This document shows positions 47,169-55,222 of a stretch of DNA of 64,000 nucleotides, in pieces. Made by a program: the position numbers and the translations under genes. Positions within the stretch are counted from its first letter, which is position 1, and the number at the start of each line of letters is the position of its first letter. The stretch is taken from NCBI GenBank assembly GCA_904373255.1, contig CAJFFD010000002.1, positions 1-64,000 on the forward strand. Direction: 5' to 3'. This DNA is from an uncultured Clostridia bacterium (GTDB taxonomy: Bacteria > Bacillota > Clostridia > Christensenellales > Borkfalkiaceae). The notes under the pieces are model-generated. The model did not search any database and was not told the origin of the DNA. It worked only from the letters and a program-made list of their open reading frames with translations.

Positions 47169-47518
47169 ATGAAAAAGTGGTTCGACGAAGAATATTCCTT
47201 TGAAATTGAGGTTACGGGGTTTTTACGGGGAGATCGCACTGAACATTATTGCAGAAACGGCGAGGAGATCGGAGACCGATATACCTGTACTTATGGATGC
47301 CCGGTCAATCGAGACGGTCAGGGGATTTGCTCCAAAACCATGATGATGTTATATATCCGATTATGGAATCGGTTCGGAGCGGCGGCGATCTTGAAAACAT
47401 TGGCGGCGACGGTAAATACAGTAAAACGATCGTCTGTCCGGACGGATGCGTCGTATTTCGTCTCACCGCCAAAAAAATTGGCTCGAAAAACTTTTTTCGA
47501 GATGGTTTGCTGAAATAA
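47169..47518 (+). pseudogene. TIGR04076-like small cysteine protein, frameshifted
   Basis: The frame from ATG 47169 (GGAGG site) encodes MKKWFDEEYSFEIEV to GQGICSKTMMML. The neighbouring frame then continues with YPIMESVRSGGDLENIGGDG, IVCPDGCVVFRLTAKKIG and stops at 47518. Together they make one TIGR04076-type protein with the conserved cysteines CRN, CTYGCP, CSK and CPDGC. The break is in TTATATATCC at 47349-47358: removing one TA unit restores the reading frame. It is either a mutation, a slippage-based switch or a sequencing error. Confidence 0.8.
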
Positions 47519-47708
47519 ACTTCCGGGACATGGAGTTAGTTATTAAAACCTGATAGTGCAGATGTGCTTACTCAAAAGAGAAGAAGTCGCATAAAAGAAG
47601 GTGTAAAAAGAGGCACCAAAGCTGTTTCCGTTTTGTTTGCAATATGCAATAGAGCGCAGTTATAAAACTGAAATTTAGCGAAAAAATATAGCAGAAGAAG
47701 TTTGAAAG

Positions 47709-47734
47709 TGGGGAATAGATAAATCCCCATTTTT
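47709..47734 (+). terminator. Terminator-like hairpin
   Basis: TGGGGA and TCCCCA flank a 9-base loop; TTTTT follows. Confidence 0.6.
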
Positions 47735-47752
47735 CTATCAACTCGAATAGCT

Positions 47753-47790
47753 TTATCTATGCGTAAAACACAGCTTTTACGCATAGATAA
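47753..47790. repeat. Perfect 16-bp inverted repeat with 6-base centre
   Basis: TTATCTATGCGTAAAA (47753-47768), CACAGC, TTTTACGCATAGATAA (47775-47790). No T-tract follows, so it is not a usual terminator. Arms with a 6-base spacer have the layout of a tyrosine-recombinase core site, and a tyrosine recombinase gene starts 240 bases away. Confidence 0.75.
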
Positions 47791-47993
47791 CGATAAAAAC
47801 TCTTTAAAATACAGGGAGTTAATAAATACTTATTTAAAAATCATAAAATCTCAAAAAACGACGAAACACGGCGAGTTCTATAACGTATCACATCGTTTCG
47901 CATCGTTGAATATGCGATTTTGGGCAGATATGCATACGAAAAAGCCTATAGCGTTGTTTGTGACAGAAAAATAAATCAAAAAATTATTTAGGA

Positions 47994-48022
47994 TTGCTTT
48001 TTACAAGAATTTGCGTTATAAT
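47994..48022 (+). promoter_or_regulatory. Promoter of the recombinase, placed for a leaderless transcript
   Basis: TTGCTT, 17 bases, TATAAT (48017-48022). The ATG is at 48030, seven bases after the -10, with no Shine-Dalgarno sequence. Confidence 0.75.
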
Positions 48023-48029
48023 TGTTACT

Positions 48030-49082
48030 ATGAATGAAAAAAATTTCTATCAATCGCGCAATCAAAAAAATCTGGAAAAGATCCAGTACCTTTTGGAAGA
48101 ACTTCCTCCCTTTGTGGAAGACTATTTTGTAGGAATTGAAAACCAAACGAGTACTTTGACAAGATTAAACTACGCCTACGATCTTCGCATATTTTTCGAT
48201 TATCTTGTGAAAAAGGTTTTTCGCGGTAAAACCGTTTTGGATTTATCCTTGAATGACCTCGAACGCATTCAGGCGTATGATATTGAACGATTTTTGAGTT
48301 ATCTGAACCGCTATAGCTTCAACGGAAAAGCGGAAAGTTGCAGCGAACGCGCTAAAGCGCGAAAATTGTCGTCGGTGCGCGCGATGTTTAAATATTTTTT
48401 CTCCAGAGAACGCATTCAGGTTGACAATGCCGCAAAAGTATCCCTTCCCAAGATTCACGAAAAAGAAATTATTCGCCTGGAAGTAAACGAGGTTGCCGAT
48501 CTTTTAAATTGCGCGGATTCCGGTTCAGGCATGACGGAACACCAGCAGGCATTCCACGAAAAAACAAAAATTCGGGATGTTGCAATTTTGACGCTTTTTT
48601 TAGGCACCGGAATCCGAATCAGTGAGTTGGTTGGATTAAACAATGAGGATATCGACTTTACAAATTATAGCTTCCGCGTGACTCGAAAAGGCGGTAATCA
48701 AACAATCCTCTATTTTTCGGACGAAGTCGCCGATGCTTTGGCTAAATATATTGCATTTAAGGAAGAATGCAAAGATATTCCCGAAGGCGAGCATGCTCTG
48801 TTTCTTTCCTTGAAAAAGAATCGCATCAGCATACGCGCTGTCGAAAATCTTGTAAAAAAATACAGCCGTATTATCGCTCCGCTGAAAAAAATTTCGCCAC
48901 ATAAATTGCGAAGCACCTACGGTACGCAATTGTATCGGGAAACTAAAGATATATATGTCGTCGCCGATGTGCTCGGGCATAAAGACGTGAACACAACCAA
49001 AAAGCATTATGCCGCCATCAGCGAAGATATACGTCGTTCGGTTGCAGGAAAGGTAAAATTGCGCGATAATGACGATAAATAA
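48030..49082 (+). CDS. XerC/D-like tyrosine recombinase
   Basis: The 350-residue protein has a SAM-like core-binding domain (about 25-145) and a catalytic domain with Arg in LGTGIRISELVGL, Lys in RKGGNQ, HKLRSTYGT, His of LGHKDVNTT and the nucleophile Tyr in KKHYAAIS. Such recombinases sit near hflX in Clostridia and may act at the chromosome dimer-resolution site. It shows no partner Xer gene in this window. Confidence 0.9.
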   Translation: MNEKNFYQSRNQKNLEKIQYLLEELPPFVEDYFVGIENQTSTLTRLNYAYDLRIFFDYLVKKVFRGKTVLDLSLNDLERIQAYDIERFLSYLNRYSFNGKAESCSERAKARKLSSVRAMFKYFFSRERIQVDNAAKVSLPKIHEKEIIRLEVNEVADLLNCADSGSGMTEHQQAFHEKTKIRDVAILTLFLGTGIRISELVGLNNEDIDFTNYSFRVTRKGGNQTILYFSDEVADALAKYIAFKEECKDIPEGEHALFLSLKKNRISIRAVENLVKKYSRIIAPLKKISPHKLRSTYGTQLYRETKDIYVVADVLGHKDVNTTKKHYAAISEDIRRSVAGKVKLRDNDDK

Positions 49083-49155
49083 CTCATTTTATCGCATTTA
49101 TGTGTGACATAGTACTATATATAACCGTAAAAATATTAAAATTGAGACATATTTA

Positions 49156-50382
49156 ATGTTTGAATCTGAAAAGAATATACAAGAAAAGATTTATATTATA
49201 CAGCCGGTTTTGGGAGAAAATTACCGTTCTTTGCAACAGGAGGCGGTTTCATTGATCGAAAATTCCGGCTCGGCATATGCCGGAACAATTTATCAGAACA
49301 TACGCGAAATCAATCCGGCAACGTACATTGGAGCCGGCAAATTATCCGAATTGCGCGAAAGGCTTGCCGGATTGGATATTACGGTGCTTTTCAATGGCGA
49401 CCTGTCCCCTTCGCAGACCCTCAATATTTCTTCTGCTCTCGATGATCGAAAAGTAATCGACAGAACTACTCTGATTTTAGATATTTTTGCCCGCAACGCA
49501 AATAGCAACGAAGGAAAATTACAGGTCGAGCTTGCACAGTTGCAATATAATTATCCGCGGTTAAAAGGAAAAGGCTCCGCTCTTTCCCGTTTAGGAGGCG
49601 GTATCGGCACGCGCGGTCCGGGAGAAACAAAACTCGAAACGGACAGGCGCCGCATACGCGAAAGAATTGATTATCTTGAAAAGAAACTGGAGAGTTTGAA
49701 GAACAATCGCCGGCTGATTGCATCCCGAAGAAAAAAAGACAATATATGCACAATTTCCTTGGTTGGTTACACAAATACCGGCAAATCAACACTTTTGAAC
49801 TGCCTTACGGGAGCGGACATTTATGCCGCCGATCGGCTGTTTGCAACATTGGACACGACATCGCGCAAACTTATCATAGACGGCAGAGATTATCTTTTGA
49901 CAGACACAGTAGGATTTTTGCGCGAATTGCCCCACAATTTAATTTCGGCTTTTCATTCGACACTGGAAAGCGCTTTGAACTGCGATTTGCTTCTTATTGT
50001 TTGTGACGCAACCGACGACTATGCAATGCAACTTGACACTACATTAAAGACTTTGGATGAACTTCATTGTGAAGTTCCGTATCTTACCGTCATGAACAAA
50101 AGCGAAAGCCTGGCTTCATTCGACGGATTTCCCCGCGACAGTATCTTTATTTCGGCAAAACACGGCGTCGGCTTGGAAGGATTAAAAAGCAAAATTGCGG
50201 AGTTCTTTTCTGAAAACCTTTCCAGAATCCGCCTGCGGATTCCCTACCTGAACATCGGCGAATACGAAAAGCTGAAGCGGTTTGCAACAGAGCGAAGCAT
50301 TTTTTACAGCGGAGATGCTGTAGAGATCGAAGCCGACGTGGAGAATCGGTTTTTGCACAAATTTGACCCCTTCCGCGCGTAA
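49156..50382 (+). CDS. hflX: Ribosome-associated GTPase HflX
   Basis: The 408-residue protein has the N-terminal HflX domain (IGAGKLSEL, RTTLILDIFARNANSNEGKL, GGIGTRGPGETKLETDRRRI) and a G domain with GYTNTGKST, FATLDTT, DTVGFLREL and the G4 motif NKSE, where most GTPases have NKxD. It splits stalled or 100S ribosomes. It follows the recombinase by 73 bases and has no clear ribosome binding site. Confidence 0.94.
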   Translation: MFESEKNIQEKIYIIQPVLGENYRSLQQEAVSLIENSGSAYAGTIYQNIREINPATYIGAGKLSELRERLAGLDITVLFNGDLSPSQTLNISSALDDRKVIDRTTLILDIFARNANSNEGKLQVELAQLQYNYPRLKGKGSALSRLGGGIGTRGPGETKLETDRRRIRERIDYLEKKLESLKNNRRLIASRRKKDNICTISLVGYTNTGKSTLLNCLTGADIYAADRLFATLDTTSRKLIIDGRDYLLTDTVGFLRELPHNLISAFHSTLESALNCDLLLIVCDATDDYAMQLDTTLKTLDELHCEVPYLTVMNKSESLASFDGFPRDSIFISAKHGVGLEGLKSKIAEFFSENLSRIRLRIPYLNIGEYEKLKRFATERSIFYSGDAVEIEADVENRFLHKFDPFRA

Positions 50383-50428
50383 CTGCGTACAGCAGACATA
50401 AGTATCTGCGTACAGCAGACATAAGTAT
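50383..50428. repeat. Two tandem copies of a 23-bp unit
   Basis: Units at 50383-50405 and 50406-50428 are identical and begin right after the hflX stop codon. Each contains CTGCGTACAGCAG. Confidence 0.85.
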
Positions 50429-50440
50429 TTCTATCGTTTC

Positions 50441-50476
50441 AAAAAAGGGAGTCACCTCGATTCAGGTGACTCCCTT
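50441..50476 (+). terminator. Terminator of hflX
   Basis: AAAAAAGGGAGTCACCT and AGGTGACTCCCTTTTTT form a perfect 17-bp stem with a 6-base loop; it can work in both directions. Confidence 0.9.
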
Positions 50477-50560
50477 TTTTGATGTGTTTTGCAATATTCT
50501 GTCATCAGATAAAAATTCATCCGTTTCTCGTTTGAGACTGGCTGTCTTTGCGCCCAGACA

Positions 50561-51168
50561 TCAGATCCCCTTTGTCAGTTCCGTAATTACGCCCTGCAAA
50601 AAAGACACATCGGCAAGACTTATCAGCGCAGGGGCTCCGCCGTTGTAACGGACTACGGTAACCGATGCATTCGGCACCCACGGAATATCTTTCATTCGCT
50701 CCAACGGCACCCCCTGCCAATAACATTGCATCGCGCGCAGGAAACCTGCATGCGTGCCGATCAAAACTGTTTTCCCGACATTTGCCTCTGCAATCTCTCC
50801 GACCGCCGCACGCCCGTGCAGCGAGCCAAGCCGATATTTTCACACCAAACCATATAGTCATTTTTATAATTTTCGGCAATGTACCGGATAGGACATTCCT
50901 CCCACAACCCGCCGTAGATTTCCCGCAACCGAGCATTTGTCTGAACAGGCAGATGCAGCGCTTTTGCGATCGGTAAAACCGTATCACGCGCACGTTTCAG
51001 GTCGCTTGAATAAACAGCATCGACCGTATATTTTTTGAGGATAAAATTTTTCAATGCAGTCACCTGCTTTTTCCCCAACCCGGAAAGGGAAACATCCGCC
51101 TGTCCGGTAAAAAGCCCTCTTTCGTTCGATTCACTTTCACCATGCCTTACAAAGATAAGTTCTGTCAT
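50561..51168 (-). pseudogene. Histidine phosphatase (phosphoglycerate mutase-like), frameshifted
   Basis: The start TELIFVRHGESESNERG carries the RHG catalytic motif, and YSSDLKRARDTVLPIA follows. After ENIGLA the frame breaks near 50820. The other frame continues HGRAAVGEIAEANVGKTVLI, GTHAGFLRAMQCYWQGVP and ends at 50561. GTHAG holds the second catalytic His. About ten residues also seem lost at the break. The whole would be a cobalamin-phosphatase or PGM-like enzyme of about 200 residues. A sequencing error cannot be excluded. Confidence 0.8.
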
Positions 51169-51274
51169 ATCACTCCGAAAATAAAAAGTAGTAATATCAA
51201 TTTGTACCAGCGCAAGCAGTTCCCAAGCTGCTTCAAATCCGCTGTCCCTGCAGGAAGGCGGACGCTATACACCA

Positions 51275-51305
51275 TAAAGCAGCCGCTCGCGGGCGGCTGC
51301 TTTAT
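51275..51305 (-). terminator. Terminator of the M50-scpA-scpB operon
   Basis: TAAAGCAGCCGC and its partner GGCGGCTGCTTTA form a GC-rich stem with a T-rich end on both strands. Confidence 0.75.
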
Positions 51306-51322
51306 AAGTCCTGCTATGCTTT

Positions 51323-52063
51323 TTATTCGATTTTTATGATTTCATCCTCATCCAGATCCTGCAAAAAGTCCGGAAGATCTTCTCTTGCTTCATCCTTGCC
51401 GGAACTCTTTTCTCCGGAAACGCGCTCCGCCGCAACGCCTGGTTCCGAAGGCGATCCGCCCCCCTCCTGACCCGCTTCGCTGTCGACATAGACATTGTTC
51501 GCATACAAGTAAGAATCCGGCTCGTCTGCATGAAGTTTTGCGATGCTTTCCATCAACTCGTCGTAATCGGGCAAATCTTCAATGCTGTTCAGCTTGAATC
51601 TCTTCAGAAAATTATCGGTCGTTGCATACAGGATGGGTCGCCCGACAGCATCTTTGCGTCCAACCGGTTCGATCATCTTCAAATCAAGCAACGTATGTAT
51701 CGCATAATCGCAATTCAGACCGCGCAGAGCCTCCAATTCCCCCTTCGTGATCGGTTGTTTGTAGGCAATGATCGCCGAACATTCCAGTATCGTACGAGTA
51801 AATTCCCGCTCTTTGATCGGGTTCAATACCGATGATACATAATCTTTATATTCAGGATTGCTGGAAAGCTGCAATTTTTTATTGAAGATCAACAGGCGCA
51901 GCCCTCCCTTTTCCGCATACCGTTCCTGCAGTTTTTTTGCGGCATCGCGCACATCCTTTTCCCCGACGCCGAGTTTTTCCGCAATTATATCGATCGGCAC
52001 GGGGTTGCCGGAAACAAAGAGTATGCTCTCGAGTATATTACTCAAATTCTCCAAAATTTCCAA
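51323..52063 (-). CDS. scpB: Chromosome segregation protein ScpB
   Basis: The 246-residue protein has two winged helices (about 1-75 and 85-160), including the family signature SNILESILFVSGNPVPIDII and TRTILECSAIIAYKQPITKGE, then GRPILYATTDNFLKRF. An acidic, disordered tail follows. TTG at 52063, six bases after GAGGAGG, is the likely start; it overlaps scpA by 26 bases. ScpB dimerises and binds ScpA in the SMC condensin. Confidence 0.92.
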   Translation of the reverse strand: MEILENLSNILESILFVSGNPVPIDIIAEKLGVGEKDVRDAAKKLQERYAEKGGLRLLIFNKKLQLSSNPEYKDYVSSVLNPIKEREFTRTILECSAIIAYKQPITKGELEALRGLNCDYAIHTLLDLKMIEPVGRKDAVGRPILYATTDNFLKRFKLNSIEDLPDYDELMESIAKLHADEPDSYLYANNVYVDSEAGQEGGGSPSEPGVAAERVSGEKSSGKDEAREDLPDFLQDLDEDEIIKIE

Positions 52064-52829
52064 AATCTTCCTCCTCACTTCTGTCGGGATTGTATTTAAT
52101 AATGATTTTGTCAAATGTTGCGCCCTGTTCCACGCGCACAAACTGATGCTTTAACAATTCCAAAAGAGCCTGGAAAGTCGTGATAATTTCGCTTCTCCCG
52201 GAATGAGGCGAGAACAATTCTTCAAAATCGACCTGACCGCGTTCGCCGACCGTTTCGCAAATATATGCCGCACGGTCAGGGATCGTATATACATCTTTCG
52301 GAATTTCGCGCTGAACGCCTTCGTCACGCAAACGCGCCTCCTGACGAAGCATGAGATCGGTGAACGCTTTCAGTAAGCCTTCCAGATTGAAGTCTCGGTA
52401 TACGATTTTTGCCTCTCCGACGTTCTTATCCGGTTCCTTATAATAGTAGCCGACCGTTTCCAGCTCCTTTAACTTTGCGCTTTCTTCTTTTAAAAGCCTA
52501 TATTCTTCAAGCGCACGGATCAGCACGGATTCAGCATCCTCTTCATCCGACTCCGGTTCGACCAGCGCAGGAACAAGGCTCTTCGCTTTGATTTCCAAAA
52601 TTGCGGAAGCAATACTCAAATACTCGCTCGCCTTATCGATATCGATATAAGGCAAACCTTTCATATAATCGAGGAACTGCTCGGTCACCTTGGAAACAAA
52701 TATGTCTTTGATTTCGATGCGCTCCTGCTTGATCAAATACAAAAGCAAGTCGAGCGGCCCTTCAAAATTGTCCAGAACCGTCGTATAATCGACGACCGAC
52801 TCAAAATTTTCGGCAGGATCTTTTGCCAT
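52038..52829 (-). CDS. scpA: Segregation and condensation protein ScpA (kleisin)
   Basis: The 263-residue kleisin begins with the SMC-neck helix motif DNFEGPLDLLLYLIKQERIE and IKDIFVSKVTEQFLDYM, followed by YLSIASAILEIKAKSLVP. The C-terminal winged helix binds the SMC head (VDFEELFSPHSGRSEIITTF). It lies 13 bases after the M50 protease gene and overlaps scpB. Confidence 0.93.
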   Translation of the reverse strand: MAKDPAENFESVVDYTTVLDNFEGPLDLLLYLIKQERIEIKDIFVSKVTEQFLDYMKGLPYIDIDKASEYLSIASAILEIKAKSLVPALVEPESDEEDAESVLIRALEEYRLLKEESAKLKELETVGYYYKEPDKNVGEAKIVYRDFNLEGLLKAFTDLMLRQEARLRDEGVQREIPKDVYTIPDRAAYICETVGERGQVDFEELFSPHSGRSEIITTFQALLELLKHQFVRVEQGATFDKIIIKYNPDRSEEEDFGNFGEFE

Positions 52830-52842
52830 ATGCGATTTCCCC

Positions 52843-53547
52843 TTAAAGCGCGAATATCAATCCCCACAACGCCGTTATCGGCCAGCCGAGATAATGCGTC
52901 ACGAAAGTCATGATGTAACCTAAAATATCGATGTAGCTGAAAATCTGTGATGCAATAACGAAATATTCAAAACGACTGAGAATGTTGACCAGGAAATGTA
53001 TGCCGATCAGGACTAACAAAATAATATTGCCGTACCGCTGAAAAAAGCGGAACACCCTGCCGCGTTTACGGTTTACCGCTTCCACCACCCGCCAACCGTC
53101 AAGCGGAGGCAGCGGAATGAGGTTGAACACGCAAAAGGCGAGCGAATAACTGTACATCAACCAGGGCAGCATTGCAAGAAAAAAATTAATCGGTTCCCAC
53201 GGCAGATTGACAAAGCGCAGTATGAGCAAGTAAACCGGGTAAAACATAAATGCCGTAATATAATTCATTACGACGCCGGCAACCGCTGTAAAACCCAACC
53301 CTCGCTTATAATGCCGGAAGTTATACGGGTTAATCGGCACCGGCTTCGCCCAGCCGAATCCGGCAAATGTGAACATAAGCAAGCCGAGCAAATCAAAATG
53401 CGCGATCGGATTGATCGTCAGCCGACCGTTCAGTTTCGGCGTCACGTCGCCGCATTTATATGCCACGAACGCGTGCGCAAATTCGTGCAGCGAAAGAACG
53501 ACGGCTACAGCGATAAAGCTCGCGATAATAAACAGAAAATCATACAT
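52843..53547 (-). CDS. Site-2 protease family (M50) membrane metalloprotease
   Basis: The 234-residue protein has five to six membrane helices, the zinc motif HEFAH (about 21-25) and the third-ligand motif NLIPLPPLDG. It is of the short type found before scpA in Clostridia and Bacilli. It should cleave membrane-embedded substrates; none is known here. Its start has no ribosome binding site and lies 7 bases from a -10 box. Confidence 0.9.
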   Translation of the reverse strand: MYDFLFIIASFIAVAVVLSLHEFAHAFVAYKCGDVTPKLNGRLTINPIAHFDLLGLLMFTFAGFGWAKPVPINPYNFRHYKRGLGFTAVAGVVMNYITAFMFYPVYLLILRFVNLPWEPINFFLAMLPWLMYSYSLAFCVFNLIPLPPLDGWRVVEAVNRKRGRVFRFFQRYGNIILLVLIGIHFLVNILSRFEYFVIASQIFSYIDILGYIMTFVTHYLGWPITALWGLIFAL

Positions 53548-53553
53548 AAAAAA

Positions 53554-53582
53554 ATTATACTATATTTTAATAAAAAAAGCAA
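53554..53582 (-). promoter_or_regulatory. Promoter of the M50-scpA-scpB operon, placed for a leaderless transcript
   Basis: On the minus strand, TTGCTT (53582-53577), 17 bases, TATAAT (53559-53554); the ATG begins at 53547. Only T residues lie between. Confidence 0.75.
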
Positions 53583-53677
53583 GACATACGCGCATGACCC
53601 TATGCAAAAAAAGAGCGGATGCGCACCCGTCGCAAAGTTCCGGCTTTGCGGCGAAATACGGTTGTCCGCCCTCATTT

Positions 53678-55006
53678 TCATTTTTGCAGGTACGCGGGAA
53701 TCACGTCGTTGCGGATAATATCTTCATACGATTGCGGCTTTACAATATATTCCGCTTTCCCGTCGCGAACCAGAACAACCGGCGGAACGGGATTGCGGTT
53801 GTAATTGCTTGCCATGGAATAGTTGTAAGCCCCCGTCGAAAGAACAGCCAGAATATCTCCGGTTTCCGCCTTCGGCAAGGATACATTTGCGCAAACAATA
53901 TCCCCGCTCTCGCAGCATTTTCCCGCAACCGTTACGACCTCACAAGGTTTTTCTGCCGCTCTATTGGCAAGCAATGCGGTATATTTTGCCTGATACAGCG
54001 CATAACGGGGATTGTCAAACATACCGCCGTCCACCGCAACATACTTTTTGACGCCGGGAATTTCTTTAATCGTTCCGACGGTATACAGCGTTACGCCCGC
54101 CTCCCCGACGATAGAACGACCCGGCTCCACGAGAAGAAACGGTTCACGAATCCCGTATTCCCGTGCTTTGCATTTGACCTCAGCTATAACCGTTTTCAGG
54201 TATCCCGTGTAATCGGATACGCTGTAACGGGCATCCCCGTCGGAGTACCAGATTCCGTATCCGCCTCCAAGATTCAGCGTTCTTGCCTCAAACCCGTGCG
54301 CAGTTTTCATTTCCGACATAAAAGCGAGCATTTTGTCTGCAGCCAGCCCGAACGATTCTTTTTCGAATATTTGAGAACCGATATGGCAGTGATACCCGTC
54401 CAGCCGGAGATGCTTTTTGGATAAAGCATGCACCGTAACCGCTTCCGCCGTACCGTCCGCGAGCGAAAAACCGAACTTGCTGTCCGTCTTTGCCGTCTGT
54501 ATGAAATGATGGGTGTGCGCCTCCACGCCCGGATTGACGCGGATAAGAATACGCTGTATAACCCCGCGCCTTTCGCACAGCGAGTCGAGCTTATCGATTT
54601 CCGCCAAAGAGTCGACAACAATACAGCCAACGCGGCTGTCGACAGCCATTTCCAGCTCCGACGGCAATTTATTATTCCCGTGCATATAGATCTTTTCAGC
54701 CGGGAATCCCGCTTTCAACGCCGTATACAGTTCCCCGCCGGATACAACGTCGACGCCGATCCCTTCCGCAGCGACAATTTTATAGATCGCCATGCAAGCA
54801 AACGCTTTGGAAGCGTACAGAACAAGTCCGTTTCCCGCATAATCTTCCTCGATCGCCCTGCGGTATGCGGAACACATATCGCGGATATATTTTTCGTCCA
54901 TCACATAGAGCGGCGTACCGAATTTCTCCGCGAGTTCCGTTGCGTCGGCTCCGCCGATCTCCAGATGCCCCGCCGCATTGATTTTTAATGTATCCCGTTG
55001 ATTCAT
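53678..55006 (-). CDS. lysA: Diaminopimelate decarboxylase
   Basis: The 442-residue PLP enzyme has the Schiff-base Lys in YASKAFA, GVDVVSGGELYTALKAGFP, HCHIGSQI, LNLGGGYGI, EPGRSIVGEAG and CESGDI with the catalytic Cys. It makes lysine from meso-diaminopimelate. ATG 55006 (AGAGGA upstream) is preferred over 55036. It ends 130 bases from the M50 operon start. Confidence 0.95.
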   Translation of the reverse strand: MNQRDTLKINAAGHLEIGGADATELAEKFGTPLYVMDEKYIRDMCSAYRRAIEEDYAGNGLVLYASKAFACMAIYKIVAAEGIGVDVVSGGELYTALKAGFPAEKIYMHGNNKLPSELEMAVDSRVGCIVVDSLAEIDKLDSLCERRGVIQRILIRVNPGVEAHTHHFIQTAKTDSKFGFSLADGTAEAVTVHALSKKHLRLDGYHCHIGSQIFEKESFGLAADKMLAFMSEMKTAHGFEARTLNLGGGYGIWYSDGDARYSVSDYTGYLKTVIAEVKCKAREYGIREPFLLVEPGRSIVGEAGVTLYTVGTIKEIPGVKKYVAVDGGMFDNPRYALYQAKYTALLANRAAEKPCEVVTVAGKCCESGDIVCANVSLPKAETGDILAVLSTGAYNYSMASNYNRNPVPPVVLVRDGKAEYIVKPQSYEDIIRNDVIPAYLQK

Positions 55007-55072
55007 GCTGCATTCCTCTGTCTGAATTTCTGCCATATTTTTCGGTAAAAACTTTCGTTTTGCGTTTGATAT

Positions 55073-55102
55073 ACTATATCATAAACACGAACATGTTGTC
55101 AA
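55073..55102 (-). promoter_or_regulatory. Promoter of lysA
   Basis: On the minus strand, TTGACA (55102-55097), 18 bases, TATAGT (55078-55073). Confidence 0.65.
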
Positions 55103-55222
55103 ACAATGCTTCGGTTTGCAGATAAAAAACTGCCTTTAAACAAAGCGATGGCTGCAAATTCCGCCGGCATATAAAAAACGGCGCCATCAGAAAACCTGCG
55201 GCGCACGGATATATGCGCTCCT

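Larger units (their letters stand above)
47519..48029. other. AT-rich gene-poor stretch before the recombinase
   Basis: It holds a weak plus-strand open stretch ending near 47663 (LTQKRRSRIKEGVKRGTKAV, then VSVLFAICNRAQL) without a usable start, the terminator at 47709-47734, the inverted repeat at 47753-47790 and the recombinase promoter. A 71-codon frame at 47759-47974 starts inside the repeat without a ribosome site and is not supported. The composition differs from the surrounding chromosome, so it may be a remnant of inserted DNA. Confidence 0.45.

Noticed and set aside
47759-47974. 71-codon plus-strand frame before the recombinase
   Set aside because: It starts inside the inverted repeat, has no ribosome site and no recognisable pattern.
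51169-51274. Possible small gene between the phosphatase and scpB
   Set aside because: No open frame with a ribosome site; only the scpB terminator is supported here.
55007-55100. Lysine riboswitch before lysA
   Set aside because: The leader between the -10 and the start codon is only about 65 bases, too short for an L box.
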